Shown: positions 1 to 7,404 of the stretch, piece after piece
Layout of the letters: each line of letters starts with the position of its first letter
How positions within the stretch are numbered: position 1 is the first letter of the stretch
Source: Sva-07 sp035529175
GTDB lineage: Bacteria; Actinomycetota; Acidimicrobiia; Acidimicrobiales; Ilumatobacteraceae
Assembly (NCBI GenBank): GCA_035529175.1
Contig: DATKXG010000006.1
Coordinates: 1-18,604 of the forward strand
DNA: 18,604 nt
Direction of reading: 5' to 3'
Notes under the pieces: generated by a model
What the model was told of the DNA's origin: nothing
Seen by the model: only the letters and a program-made list of their open reading frames with translations
Database searches by the model: none
Made by a program: the position numbers and the translations under genes

Positions 1-165
1 AACGATGAGCCAACCGCCCCAATAGCGACACTTCGCTCATCGCAACCGGCACACCCCACCCAACGATGAGCCAACCGCCCCAATAGCGACACTTCGCTCA
101 TCGCAACCGGCACACCCCACCCAACGATGAGCCAACCGCCCCAATAGCGACACTTCGCTCATCAC
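1..165. repeat. Three tandem 61-bp repeats carrying a 42-bp imperfect palindrome
   Basis: Three copies start at 1, 62 and 123 with an exact 61-bp period. The first two are identical over the full 61 bp, and the third diverges after about 40 bp. Each holds a 42-bp palindromic element (2-43, 63-104, 124-165) with arms near CGATGAGC and GCTCATCG around an asymmetric core. A 19-bp spacer, identical between copies, separates the elements. In reverse orientation the element matches the two copies at 18254-18356. It lies just downstream of the metallo-beta-lactamase-fold gene ending at 191, so it could act as a transcript-end structure or as a protein-binding array. The array may continue beyond the window edge. 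Confidence 0.9.
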
Positions 166-190
166 AAGAGCGGCGCGCGGGTGGGTCGGG

Positions 191-1330
191 TCAGGCGGTC
201 GGGGCGTACCGGGCGAAGCCGGCGTCGACGTGCCGCGACATCTCGCCGAGCTCGCGCAGGTGCTCGAGGTGGGCGTAGGTCTCGCTCTCGGCCATCTCGC
301 CCCACGACCGCTCCTTGAACAGCACCCGCATGAAGTCCTCGACGGTGCCCTCGGGCAGTTCGTGGCTCGCGTCGCGGATGATGTCCAGGCGCTCCTCGTG
401 GTGCTCGATGATGTGCTCGGCTCGCCCGCCCAGGTCGGTGAAGGGATGGCCGTGCGCCGGCAACGCGACCGAGACGTCGGCGATGTCGGCCACACGCCGA
501 AGCGACTCGAAGAAGAGCGCCAGCGGATCGGCGTTCGGTGTCAACCCACTGATGTGCGGGGTGATCGACGGCAGCACGTGGTCGCCGGTGAGCACGACGC
601 CGAACTCGGGGTCGTAGAGGCACAGGTGGTCGTAGGTGTGACCAGGGGTGTGCATCGCCACCCACTCGCGCCGGGCGAGCTTGATCGTCTGGCCGTCGAC
701 GAGCGGCTTCGTCGGCCGTGGCGTCGCGAAGAACGAGCCGGCGGACGATCCGCTGCTGCGGATCCGCTCGAGGAACTCCGGGGACGGACCACTGCGGCGC
801 CCACCCCACGGCGACGGTGTGGCCATCCAACGTTCCATCGCAGCGGCGCGATCCTCCGGCGAGTTCACGTCGAGGCGTTCTGAGTCCTCGTGATCGTCGG
901 CCTCGGTCAGGTCGAACAGTGTGCGGAACGACTCGTGGGTGACGACGTCGGCGCCCGCCTCGTGGTGCAAGCGCATCGCTCCGCCGAAGTGGTCGGGATG
1001 TGAGTGGGTGACCACGACGGTGTGCACGTCGTCGACGGCGTAGCCCGCCCGCGTGAGCCGGTCGACGAGGTGATCCCACGACTCGTCGCCGGGCAGGCCC
1101 GGGTCGACGACGGCGATGCCGCGCTCGTCCTCCAGCAGGTAGCAGTTGACGTGACCGAGGCCCGGCATGCTGATCGGCAGCTGCGTTCGCACGATGCCTG
1201 GAGCCACCTCGGAGACGTCGGTGGTTGCGTGCTCCTGCTCCTGCTTCGGCGGCCGAGGCGGCGACGACTCGCTCCCGGCGTCGGGCGACGCCAGCTCGTG
1301 CTCGTGCGTGTGATGGTGATCGGGCGCCAT
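191..1330 (-). CDS. MBL-fold metallo-hydrolase (LACTB2/glyoxalase II-like)
   Basis: A 379-residue metallo-beta-lactamase-fold hydrolase, probably cytoplasmic; the substrate cannot be read from sequence. The fold begins around residue 42 (VAPGIVRTQ). The metal-binding motif HSHPDH is at residues 109-114, followed downstream by TPGHTYDH and LPAHGHPF, which carry the later metal-ligand histidines. The ATG at 1330 was chosen because it lies just after the FKBP stop (35-bp gap); upstream codons in this frame would run into the FKBP gene. The first 35 residues form an unusual His-, Glu- and Pro-rich tail (DHHHTHEHE) before the domain. No strong Shine-Dalgarno is seen (only a GGGGGA stretch), so translation may depend on the upstream genes. 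It is the last gene of the glycosidase-FKBP-MBL unit, and the palindrome array follows its stop. The family call is firm; the specific reaction is unknown. Confidence 0.88.
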   Translation of the reverse strand: MAPDHHHTHEHELASPDAGSESSPPRPPKQEQEHATTDVSEVAPGIVRTQLPISMPGLGHVNCYLLEDERGIAVVDPGLPGDESWDHLVDRLTRAGYAVDDVHTVVVTHSHPDHFGGAMRLHHEAGADVVTHESFRTLFDLTEADDHEDSERLDVNSPEDRAAAMERWMATPSPWGGRRSGPSPEFLERIRSSGSSAGSFFATPRPTKPLVDGQTIKLARREWVAMHTPGHTYDHLCLYDPEFGVVLTGDHVLPSITPHISGLTPNADPLALFFESLRRVADIADVSVALPAHGHPFTDLGGRAEHIIEHHEERLDIIRDASHELPEGTVEDFMRVLFKERSWGEMAESETYAHLEHLRELGEMSRHVDAGFARYAPTA

Positions 1331-1365
1331 GTCGTCGGTTCCCCCGGTTCCGCGCTGGGCGCGGA

Positions 1366-1734
1366 TCAGCCGACCGCGAGCAGATCGACCACGAACACGA
1401 GCGTCTCGTTCGGGGCGATCACGCCACCGGCGCCCGCAGCGCCGTAGCCCATGTGCGGCGGGATGGTCAGCTTGCGGCGGCCACCGACCTTCATACCCTG
1501 CACGCCATCGTCCCAGCCCTGGATCACCTGACGGCGACCGAGGCCGAACCGGAACGGCTCCATACGGTCCCACGACGCGTCGAACTGCTCACCGGTCGAC
1601 CAGGACACGCCGACGTAGTGCACGGTGACGTCCTTGCCGGCAACCGCTTCGTCGCCGTCGCCGACCGTCTCGTCCTCGATCACGAGGGTCGACGGAGGGG
1701 TCGCTTCGGGGATGGTCACATCGGGCTTGCGCAT
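1366..1734 (-). CDS. FKBP-type peptidyl-prolyl cis-trans isomerase
   Basis: A 122-residue single-domain FKBP that should catalyse cis-trans isomerisation of X-Pro bonds and assist folding in the cytoplasm. There is no signal peptide or membrane segment. Family landmarks are visible in order: VTVHYVG, FDASWDR, the active-site stretch VIQGWDDGVQGMKVGG, the IPPHMGYG loop and the final strand LVFVVDLL. The length suits a minimal FKBP preceded by about 25 extra residues. The ATG at 1734 lies 11 bp after the GH3 stop. No Shine-Dalgarno is visible, but TAACCT followed by 8 nt and ATG resembles a leaderless promoter overlapping the upstream stop codon. The next gene starts 35 bp downstream on the same strand. 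Confidence 0.93.
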   Translation of the reverse strand: MRKPDVTIPEATPPSTLVIEDETVGDGDEAVAGKDVTVHYVGVSWSTGEQFDASWDRMEPFRFGLGRRQVIQGWDDGVQGMKVGGRRKLTIPPHMGYGAAGAGGVIAPNETLVFVVDLLAVG

Positions 1735-1742
1735 GGGCGCCG

Positions 1743-1748
1743 AGGTTA
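1743..1748 (-). promoter_or_regulatory. Candidate -10 element of a leaderless FKBP transcript
   Basis: On the minus strand TAACCT (TAnnnT class) ends 8 nt before the FKBP ATG and includes the TAA stop of the upstream glycosidase. No Shine-Dalgarno is present. This spacing fits the leaderless promoters common in actinobacteria, but no convincing -35 was seen and chance is possible. Confidence 0.3.
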
Positions 1749-3893
1749 GCGGTGCACCTTCACCGTGATCGCCTCGGGGTCACCGGCGTACCGGCCGACG
1801 TCGATCACGTAGTCGCCGTGCTCGGTGATCCAGCCGCCGTCGACCCGGACGTCGAGCATCGACCAGTCGACGTCGATCTCGACGTCGACCGTGGCGCCGG
1901 GTGCGACGTCAGCCCGGGCGAACCCGACGAGGCGGCGAGCCGGCCGTTCCCACGCGCTCCGCTCGATTCCTGCGTGCGCGAAGACGACCGGACGCAGCGT
2001 TCGCCGGCCCGGATTGCGCACCGACACGACGAGCGTGGTCGGGTCGATCAGCTCGGTGCTCACCAGGTCGACGGAGCCCCAGCCGAGGCCCCAGCCGAAC
2101 GGGAAGTGGGCAGCGTGACCATCCCGGTCGAGCTTCCACTGCCCGTGGAACAGGTCGTAGGTGATCTCGGTCGCGTCGCGATCGAAGTGGGGCAGGTGGG
2201 CCGGATCGGTCGGCGCAGCGAAGGGGAGCCGCCCCGCCGGTTCGGCATCGCCGACCAGGACGTCGGCCAGGGCCGATCCTCCCTCGACCCCCGAGTACCA
2301 AGTCATCAGGATCGCGGGCACCGTCGACGCCCACGGCATCACCACCGCGGAGCCTCCGACCACGACGACCACGACGTGGTCGTTCTCCGCGACAGCGGCA
2401 GCGATCAGCGACTCGTCGGATGCGGACAGACGCAAGGAGGTCCGGTCGCCGCCGGGCGCCATGCGATCCACGCCACCGTCGGTCGGGGCCGCTGGTGGCC
2501 GCACCGGGTCGGGAGGCGCCGTCCACGGCACGCCGGTCCCCAGGTTCGGGTGATCGACCGGCGGGAAGATCGATCGCCCGAGCGCGTCGGCCCCGGCCGC
2601 CGCGATGCACTCGCCTTCGTCGGCCTTGGTGTAGCCGACCATCACGACGACCAGGTCGGCACCTGCCGCGATGGACGCGTCGTCGGCGGAATGCTCGACA
2701 CGGTGCGCACCGAACCGCTCGCGCACCCCGTCGAGCGCGGTGACGACGTGGGAGGAGCGCACGTCGCTCGAGCCTCCGTCTCCGAGGTTCCGAACCGCCG
2801 CCAGACGCCCGAGCACGGCCACCCGGACGATCGCGTCTGCCGCGACGGGCAACAGCGAACCCTTGTTGCGCAACACGACCGTCGACGCAGCAGCAGCCTC
2901 CCGGGCGAGCGCTCGATGGTCGTCGCAGCCGACCACGTCAGCGGGCGGTTGTCGCTCGAACACCGCGGAAAACCGCAGGAGGGTGGCCACGATCCGCTCG
3001 ACCGCCCGGTCGACGTCGTCCTGGGACAGCGTGCCGTCCGCCAAGGCATCATCGAGCACCATGGCGCGCTGCTGGCGGAACGGCATCTCGATGTCGAGAC
3101 CGGCGACCACCGATGCGGCCGGATCGCGCAGACCGAAGATGAAGTCCGAGGTGACGAACCCATCCCATCCCCACTCGTCGCGCAGGATCTCGGTGAGCAG
3201 ATGTGCGTTCTGGCCGCACCACTCGCCGTTGACCGAGTTGTACGCGCTCATCACCGACGCCACCCCGGCCGCCGCGACACGCTCGAAGTGTGGCAGATAG
3301 ACCTCGTGGAGCGCCCGTTCGTCGGCCGTGACGTCGACGGTGAGCCGGGCGTTCTCCATCGAGTTGAGCGCGAAGTGCTTCATGCACGCCATCACGTGGC
3401 GCTGCAGGCCGGCGACGAACGCCGAAGCCATCATCCCCACGTGGTGAGGGTCCTCGCCGTATGTCTCCTGCGCCCTCCCCCACGCCGGATGCCGCAGGAG
3501 GTTCATGCACACCGCACCGGTGTAGGTGGCGCCGCTGGCTCGCAGCTCGGCGCCGATCGCGTCACCGATGCGCTCCTCGAGGTCGGGATCGAAGGTCGCG
3601 CCACGAGCAATGCTCACCGGGAACGCCGTCGCGTCGCCGACCACGCACCCGCGCGGCCCGTCGGCGAAGTCGATCCCCGGAACGCCGAGCCGCTCGACGC
3701 GGGCAGCCGGCCACGGGTGGCGGTAGTAGCCGCCGGCGGTCATGTCGATCAGGCCGGGCCAGAAGGGCGTGTCGCCGTCGAGACATCCGAGCCGTTCCTC
3801 GATCGTCATCCGCGCCACGAGCGCGGCTGCCTCGGCGTGATGATCAGCCCCGGCGCGGACCCGAGCTGCGGCCTCCTCGAACGGTGTCGACAT
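1746..3893 (-). CDS. Glycoside hydrolase family 3 beta-glycosidase
   Basis: A 715-residue GH3 enzyme, likely a beta-glucosidase or beta-xylosidase releasing terminal sugars by a retaining mechanism. The N-terminal barrel shows DFADGPRG (75-82), GEDPHH (146-151), KHF (172-174) and the nucleophile motif VTSDF, with Asp250 as the predicted catalytic base-attacking residue. The C-terminal alpha/beta sandwich includes VVVVVGGSAVVMPW and WYSGVEGG, and a fibronectin-III-like region ends the protein (GDYVIDVGRYAG). No signal peptide is seen, so it probably acts on imported oligosaccharides or glycosides. The ATG at 3893 was preferred over a start 6 codons upstream because AAGGT lies about 9 nt before it. 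It is the first gene of the unit with FKBP and the MBL hydrolase, and diverges from the aminotransferase across 80 bp. Substrate specificity is not resolvable here. Confidence 0.93.
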   Translation of the reverse strand: MSTPFEEAAARVRAGADHHAEAAALVARMTIEERLGCLDGDTPFWPGLIDMTAGGYYRHPWPAARVERLGVPGIDFADGPRGCVVGDATAFPVSIARGATFDPDLEERIGDAIGAELRASGATYTGAVCMNLLRHPAWGRAQETYGEDPHHVGMMASAFVAGLQRHVMACMKHFALNSMENARLTVDVTADERALHEVYLPHFERVAAAGVASVMSAYNSVNGEWCGQNAHLLTEILRDEWGWDGFVTSDFIFGLRDPAASVVAGLDIEMPFRQQRAMVLDDALADGTLSQDDVDRAVERIVATLLRFSAVFERQPPADVVGCDDHRALAREAAAASTVVLRNKGSLLPVAADAIVRVAVLGRLAAVRNLGDGGSSDVRSSHVVTALDGVRERFGAHRVEHSADDASIAAGADLVVVMVGYTKADEGECIAAAGADALGRSIFPPVDHPNLGTGVPWTAPPDPVRPPAAPTDGGVDRMAPGGDRTSLRLSASDESLIAAAVAENDHVVVVVVGGSAVVMPWASTVPAILMTWYSGVEGGSALADVLVGDAEPAGRLPFAAPTDPAHLPHFDRDATEITYDLFHGQWKLDRDGHAAHFPFGWGLGWGSVDLVSTELIDPTTLVVSVRNPGRRTLRPVVFAHAGIERSAWERPARRLVGFARADVAPGATVDVEIDVDWSMLDVRVDGGWITEHGDYVIDVGRYAGDPEAITVKVHR

Positions 3894-3973
3894 GGCGCGA
3901 CCTTGCCACACCTGCGGCGGGACGAGTCGGTCGGCAACCCGCGCTGCGGCCCCTCGGCTGGCAGAATGCCGAC
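3894..3973. promoter_or_regulatory. Divergent intergenic region, glycosidase / aminotransferase
   Basis: These 80 bp must hold the promoters of both divergent genes. Toward the aminotransferase, CAGAAT (3963-3968 on the plus strand) stands 5-6 nt before its ATG and there is no Shine-Dalgarno, again suggesting a leaderless start. Toward the glycosidase an AAGGT ribosome site is visible. No clear operator dyad was seen. Confidence 0.4.
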
Positions 3974-5185
3974 ATGCCCGGCGCCTTTCTCCACCCGTTC
4001 GCGAAGCCGACCCGAGAACGGTTCATCACGATCGCACGCGGCGACGGCGCCCTGCTGTGGGACGCCGACGGCAACGAACTCGTCGACGCGATGGCGAGCC
4101 TGTGGTACTGCCAGGTCGGCCACGGCCGCCGCGAGATCGCCGACGTCGTCGCCGAACAGATCTCGACGATCGAGGCCTACTCGTGCTTCGATCCGTTCAC
4201 CAACGCGCCCGCCGACGCGCTCGCCGCGCGGATTGCGTCGCTGACGCCGATCCCCGATGCCCGCGTGTTCTTCGCCGGGTCGGGATCAGAGTCGGTCGAC
4301 TCGGCGATGAAGCTGGCGCGCCTCACACACGTGCAGGCGGGCCATCCGGAGCGGCGCCTGATCATCTCTCGCGTTCGTGGCTACCACGGCACGAACTACG
4401 GCGGCACGAGCGCGCAGGGCATCGCACTCAACCGGGTGGGGTACGGCGAACTCCTCGCCGACGTCGTCCAAGTGCCCAGCGACGACATCGAAGCGCTGTC
4501 GGTGCTGATGGCCGACAACGCCGAGCGGCTCGCGGCCGTGATCACCGAGCCGGTGCAGGGCGCGGCCGGGGTGTTCCCCCCGGTCGAGGGATACCTCGCC
4601 GAGACCCGTCGGCTGTGTGATCAGCACGGCGCGTTGCTGATCTTCGACGAGGTGATCACCGGGTTCGGACGGATGGGATCGTGGTTCGCCGCAGAGCACT
4701 ACGGGGTGACACCCGATCTCACCACGTTCGCGAAAGGCGTCACATCGGGCTACCAACCGCTCGGTGGGGTGATCGTCGGCCGGGCGGTGCGCGAGGCGTT
4801 GGAGGCGGATCCCGACTTCATCCTGCGCCACGGCTACACCTATTCCGGACACCCCGCGGCGTGCGCTGCAGCGCTCGCGAACCTCGACATCATCGAGCGC
4901 GAGGGGCTGCTCGACTCCGTGGTGACGATGGGCGCACGGCTCGAGGCGGGGTTGCGCTCGTTGGAGGCCGACGGCGCGTTCGCCCACCTGCGCGGCGAGG
5001 TGGCGATCTTCGGTGCAGCCATGCATCCCGATCAGAACGCGATGGCGGTGCGTGATCGGATGCTGCAGCTCGGCGTGGTCACCCGGGCGATCGGCACCGA
5101 GACGGTCACCTTCTGCCCGCCGTTCGTCACCACCGACGCCCAGGTCGACCGCATCGTCGACGCCTTGGCGACCGCACTTCGCTGA
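3974..5185 (+). CDS. PLP-dependent class III aminotransferase
   Basis: A 403-residue fold-type I, class III (omega-amino acid type) aminotransferase, cytoplasmic. It should move an amino group between an amine or omega-amino acid and a keto acid or aldehyde. Visible landmarks are GSGSESVDSAMKLAR (102-116, cofactor phosphate region), YHGTNYGG (137-144), EPVQGAAG (192-199), LLIFDEVITGFGRMG (221-235, with Asp225 contacting the PLP ring nitrogen) and TTFAKGVTSGYQPLGG, where Lys254 is the predicted Schiff-base lysine. Length is slightly below the usual 420-460. The ATG at 3974 was chosen because the domain starts directly after it; longer in-frame extension runs antisense through the glycosidase. 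The stop lies inside a perfect hairpin shared with the convergent PPOX gene. The nearby hydroxyisobutyrate-dehydrogenase-like gene might act on a related C4 or C3 intermediate, but that is a guess. Confidence 0.92.
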   Translation: MPGAFLHPFAKPTRERFITIARGDGALLWDADGNELVDAMASLWYCQVGHGRREIADVVAEQISTIEAYSCFDPFTNAPADALAARIASLTPIPDARVFFAGSGSESVDSAMKLARLTHVQAGHPERRLIISRVRGYHGTNYGGTSAQGIALNRVGYGELLADVVQVPSDDIEALSVLMADNAERLAAVITEPVQGAAGVFPPVEGYLAETRRLCDQHGALLIFDEVITGFGRMGSWFAAEHYGVTPDLTTFAKGVTSGYQPLGGVIVGRAVREALEADPDFILRHGYTYSGHPAACAAALANLDIIEREGLLDSVVTMGARLEAGLRSLEADGAFAHLRGEVAIFGAAMHPDQNAMAVRDRMLQLGVVTRAIGTETVTFCPPFVTTDAQVDRIVDALATALR

Positions 5186-5203
5186 TCACCAGCCCGTGAT
5201 CAG
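5182..5203. terminator. Bidirectional hairpin covering two convergent stop codons
   Basis: A perfect 8-bp inverted repeat, CTGATCAC (5182-5189) and GTGATCAG (5196-5203), closes a 6-nt loop. The aminotransferase TGA (5183-5185) lies in the left arm and the PPOX TGA (5200-5202, minus) in the right arm. There is no U-tract on either side, so it would be a weak or factor-assisted terminator. Confidence 0.55.
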
Positions 5204-5655
5204 GACATGGCGGACAGCGACTCGGCCGGGGCGGACTCGTCGATCCAGGGTCCGACACCGCTCATTCGCTCGACCTCGACGCGCACGACGACGCTGGTGT
5301 CGGAGTCGCGCAGGGCGAGCGGATGATGCCGGAGCCCGGTGTAGGCGAACGCAATCCGGTCCATCAGGTCGGGATCGGGCCCCGGCTCGATGCGTGCGCG
5401 ACCGCGAATGACCAGATGCCGTTGATAGCCCCGCTCGTTGCGCTCGACGTCTTCGATCGACAGGATGATGTGGTCGTTGCGGGCCAGATTTCTCGCCTTC
5501 TGGCTTCGGGCGTCGGTTCCGAACAGGATCTCGTCGCCCTGGGCGATCACCCAGACCACCGACACCTGCGGTGTGCCGTCGGCGTTCTGCGTCCAGACGT
5601 GGGCGACGGCGTCGGATCCGAGCACCGCCTGTGCGTTCGCTGGAATGGTCGACAT
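5200..5655 (-). CDS. PPOX-fold (pyridoxamine 5'-phosphate oxidase-like) F420/flavin-binding protein
   Basis: A 151-residue split-barrel protein of the pyridoxamine-phosphate-oxidase-like superfamily. In actinobacteria small members usually bind F420 or FMN and act as reductases. The pattern includes HVWTQNADGTPQVSVVWV (residues about 18-35), ARSQKARNLARND (the cofactor-phosphate-facing helix) and VIRGRARIE. The start is well fixed: the ATG at 5655 has GAGGAGGT 5 nt upstream. The much longer open frame beyond this ATG runs antisense or out of frame through the neighbouring dehydrogenase and has no coding character. It stands alone between a 71-bp gap and the convergent aminotransferase. Cofactor (F420, FMN or heme) is not settled by sequence alone. 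Confidence 0.85.
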   Translation of the reverse strand: MSTIPANAQAVLGSDAVAHVWTQNADGTPQVSVVWVIAQGDEILFGTDARSQKARNLARNDHIILSIEDVERNERGYQRHLVIRGRARIEPGPDPDLMDRIAFAYTGLRHHPLALRDSDTSVVVRVEVERMSGVGPWIDESAPAESLSAMS

Positions 5656-5660
5656 GGCTG

Positions 5661-5668
5661 ACCTCCTC
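5661..5668 (-). promoter_or_regulatory. Strong Shine-Dalgarno fixing the PPOX start
   Basis: On the minus strand GAGGAGGT ends 5 nt before the ATG at 5655. It is among the strongest ribosome sites in the window and rules out the much longer upstream open frame. Confidence 0.75.
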
Positions 5669-5680
5669 GTCGGGACAGCG

Positions 5681-5686
5681 ATGCTA
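5681..5686 (-). promoter_or_regulatory. Candidate -10 element of the PPOX gene
   Basis: TAGCAT on the minus strand lies 25 nt before the PPOX ATG, in the 71-bp gap behind the dehydrogenase stop. The -35 at optimal spacing is poor (TGGCGC), so this is a weak call. Confidence 0.25.
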
Positions 5687-5726
5687 GTGCGTTCGTGAAT
5701 CGTGCGCCAGGCTGCTCGACGGGCGA

Positions 5727-6593
5727 TCAGCCGAGCAGCCGGATCAGGCTGCTGGTGTCCCACCGCTCGCCGCCTCGTGCCACGACGTCCTTGTAGAACT
5801 GGTCGACGAGTGCCGTCACGGGGAGACGTGCACCGTTGCGGTCGGCTTCGTCGAGGACGATGCCGAGGTCCTTGCGCATCCACTCCACCGCGAACCCGAA
5901 CTCGAACTCGTCGGCGGCCATCGTGCGGGCGCGGTTGTCCATCTGCCAGCTCTGCGCGGCGCCCTTGCCGATCACGTCGACGACCTGGTCGACATCGAGT
6001 CCGGCGAGCTTGGCGAAGTTCACGCCCTCGGCGAGTCCCTGGAGCAGGCCGGCGATGCAGATCTGATTGACCATCTTGGTCAGCTGACCGGCGCCCGCCG
6101 GGCCGAGCCGCACGCACGACTTCGCGTAGGCGTCGATCACTGCCTTGGCGCGATCGAACACCTCCGAGTCGTCGCAGCCGCACATGACCGTGAGCTGACC
6201 GTTCTCGGCGCCGGCCTGGCCGCCCGACACGGGCGCATCGACGAAACCGACTCCCCGCTCGGCGCACGCAGCCGCGAGCTCCCGAGCGACGCCTGCCGAG
6301 GCCGTCGTGTGATCGACCAGGATCGCGCCTGCCGTCATCGCGTCGAGCGCGCCGTTCGGGCCGAGCACGACTTCGCGCACGTCGTCGTCGTTGCCGACGC
6401 ACAGCAGCACGATGTCCGCGTCGACGGCTGCCTCGGCCGGTGTGGGCGCCGCCTGATTGCCGTTGAGCGCGACCCAGGCCAGCGACTTCGACGCGGTCCG
6501 GTTGTACACCACGGCCTGGTGGCCCGCCTTCGCGAGATGACGCGCCATGGGAGCTCCCATCACGCCGAGGCCGAGAAATGCGACATTGCTCAT
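5727..6593 (-). CDS. NAD(P)-dependent beta-hydroxyacid dehydrogenase (3-hydroxyisobutyrate dehydrogenase-like)
   Basis: A 288-residue member of the 3-hydroxyisobutyrate / 6-phosphogluconate dehydrogenase superfamily, cytoplasmic, oxidising a beta-hydroxyacid to a semialdehyde with NAD(P). The Rossmann fingerprint GLGVMGAPMARHL is at residues 8-20, the substrate loop DAPVSGGQAGAENGQL at 119-134, and the catalytic lysine is predicted at Lys173 in GAGQLTKMVNQ. Length is normal for the family. The ATG at 6593 directly precedes the first Rossmann strand; upstream in-frame codons enter the divergent nuclease gene and were dropped. No Shine-Dalgarno is seen and a 7-bp inverted repeat begins 1 bp upstream of the ATG. 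Candidate substrates include 3-hydroxyisobutyrate, tartronate semialdehyde and short-chain semialdehydes; sequence alone cannot decide. Confidence 0.9.
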   Translation of the reverse strand: MSNVAFLGLGVMGAPMARHLAKAGHQAVVYNRTASKSLAWVALNGNQAAPTPAEAAVDADIVLLCVGNDDDVREVVLGPNGALDAMTAGAILVDHTTASAGVARELAAACAERGVGFVDAPVSGGQAGAENGQLTVMCGCDDSEVFDRAKAVIDAYAKSCVRLGPAGAGQLTKMVNQICIAGLLQGLAEGVNFAKLAGLDVDQVVDVIGKGAAQSWQMDNRARTMAADEFEFGFAVEWMRKDLGIVLDEADRNGARLPVTALVDQFYKDVVARGGERWDTSSLIRLLG

Positions 6594-6594
6594 G

Positions 6595-6617
6595 GTCGCC
6601 GAGTCTGGCACGGCGAC
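6595..6617. promoter_or_regulatory. Inverted repeat in a 40-bp divergent promoter region
   Basis: GTCGCCG (6595-6601) and CGGCGAC (6611-6617) form a perfect 7-bp inverted repeat around 9 nt. It sits between the divergent dehydrogenase (ATG at 6593) and nuclease-family gene (ATG at 6634), and could be an operator or the start of a 5' hairpin for the dehydrogenase. In such GC-rich DNA a 7-bp repeat can occur by chance. Confidence 0.3.
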
Positions 6618-6633
6618 GTGCGACACTCGCCCC

Positions 6634-7404
6634 ATGTCGTCGGAACGCCTCAACCAGAGCCCGACATCACCGCGGTGGACGGTGCTCACGTGGAACGTCC
6701 ACGGATCCGCTGGACCCGATGTCGAGTCGATTGCCACATCGATCCGCGCTCACGCACCCGACGTCGTCGTCATCCAGGAGATCCGCAAACGGCAGGCGGC
6801 AACGCTCGCGAACGCCCTGTCGATGCGGTATTCGTGGGTGCTCAAGCACGAGCCCTACACGAAGCTGATGTGGTGGCGATCCGAGGGCATGGCGATCATG
6901 ACGCCCCATCTGCTCGACGCCGTCGGCCACACGGAGATCTCCGACGGCCAGCCGATGCGGAGTTGGCGTCGCCGCATCGCCCAATGGGGTCTGGTGGGTC
7001 GAGCCGATCGCTCGATGCTGATGATCTACAATCTGCACCTCTCGCCGCACGACGACGCCGACTCCCGACGATCCGAGGCGCTGCGGGTGAAGGAGCTGGT
7101 CGCGAGCATCGGCGACGATCCTCCCCCGGTCGTCGCGGGCGACTTCAACGACGCGGACGATCCGTCGATCATCGACGCGCTCCCCGGCGTCGAACACGTC
7201 GCCGCCCCGAAGAGCAATCCGTCCGACGCCCCGACACAGTCGCTCGACCACGTCCTGCTTCCCGAGCATGCTCGAGACGTCGAGGTCGAGGCGCCCGCCG
7301 GTGGCGAGCAGTGGTCGGCGATCTCCGATCACCTCCCGGTGACGGTCCACTTCACCTTGCCAGGAGTTACTTCTTCTTCTTTGCCTCGGCGGGCGGAGCC
7401 TTGA
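6634..7404 (+). CDS. Endonuclease/exonuclease/phosphatase (EEP) family hydrolase
   Basis: A 256-residue metal-dependent phosphodiesterase or nuclease of the EEP superfamily (DNase I / exonuclease III / sphingomyelinase fold). All core motifs are present: TWNVHG (Asn21), IQEI (Glu49, metal ligand), NLHLS (His135), AGDFND (Asp170, Asn172), SLDHVLL (Asp205) and SDHLPV (Asp232, His233). No signal peptide or membrane segment is seen, so it probably acts inside the cell. The ATG at 6634 was chosen because longer in-frame extension reads antisense into the divergent dehydrogenase. No Shine-Dalgarno is evident. Its last 12 codons overlap the 3' end of the convergent carD gene by 38 bp; the family domain ends before that at HLPVTVHF, so the tail is probably not catalytic. 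Substrate (DNA, RNA, phospholipid or nucleotide) is unknown. Confidence 0.88.
   Translation: MSSERLNQSPTSPRWTVLTWNVHGSAGPDVESIATSIRAHAPDVVVIQEIRKRQAATLANALSMRYSWVLKHEPYTKLMWWRSEGMAIMTPHLLDAVGHTEISDGQPMRSWRRRIAQWGLVGRADRSMLMIYNLHLSPHDDADSRRSEALRVKELVASIGDDPPPVVAGDFNDADDPSIIDALPGVEHVAAPKSNPSDAPTQSLDHVLLPEHARDVEVEAPAGGEQWSAISDHLPVTVHFTLPGVTSSSLPRRAEP

Noticed and set aside
1..165. CRISPR-like array (42-bp repeat, 19-bp spacer)
   Set aside because: The spacers at the left are identical to one another and too short, only 2-3 units occur, and no cas genes are present.
4016..4024. GAAC-G-GTTC dyad near the aminotransferase start
   Set aside because: The spacer is 1 nt and the site is in coding sequence.
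1752..4244. 830-codon plus-strand open frame opposite the GH3 gene
   Set aside because: It is the antisense shadow of the glycosidase. It has no recognisable domain and its end overlaps the aminotransferase in the wrong frame.
5656..6402. Long N-terminal extension of the PPOX protein
   Set aside because: It runs out of frame through the dehydrogenase and is Arg-rich. A strong Shine-Dalgarno marks the ATG at 5655.
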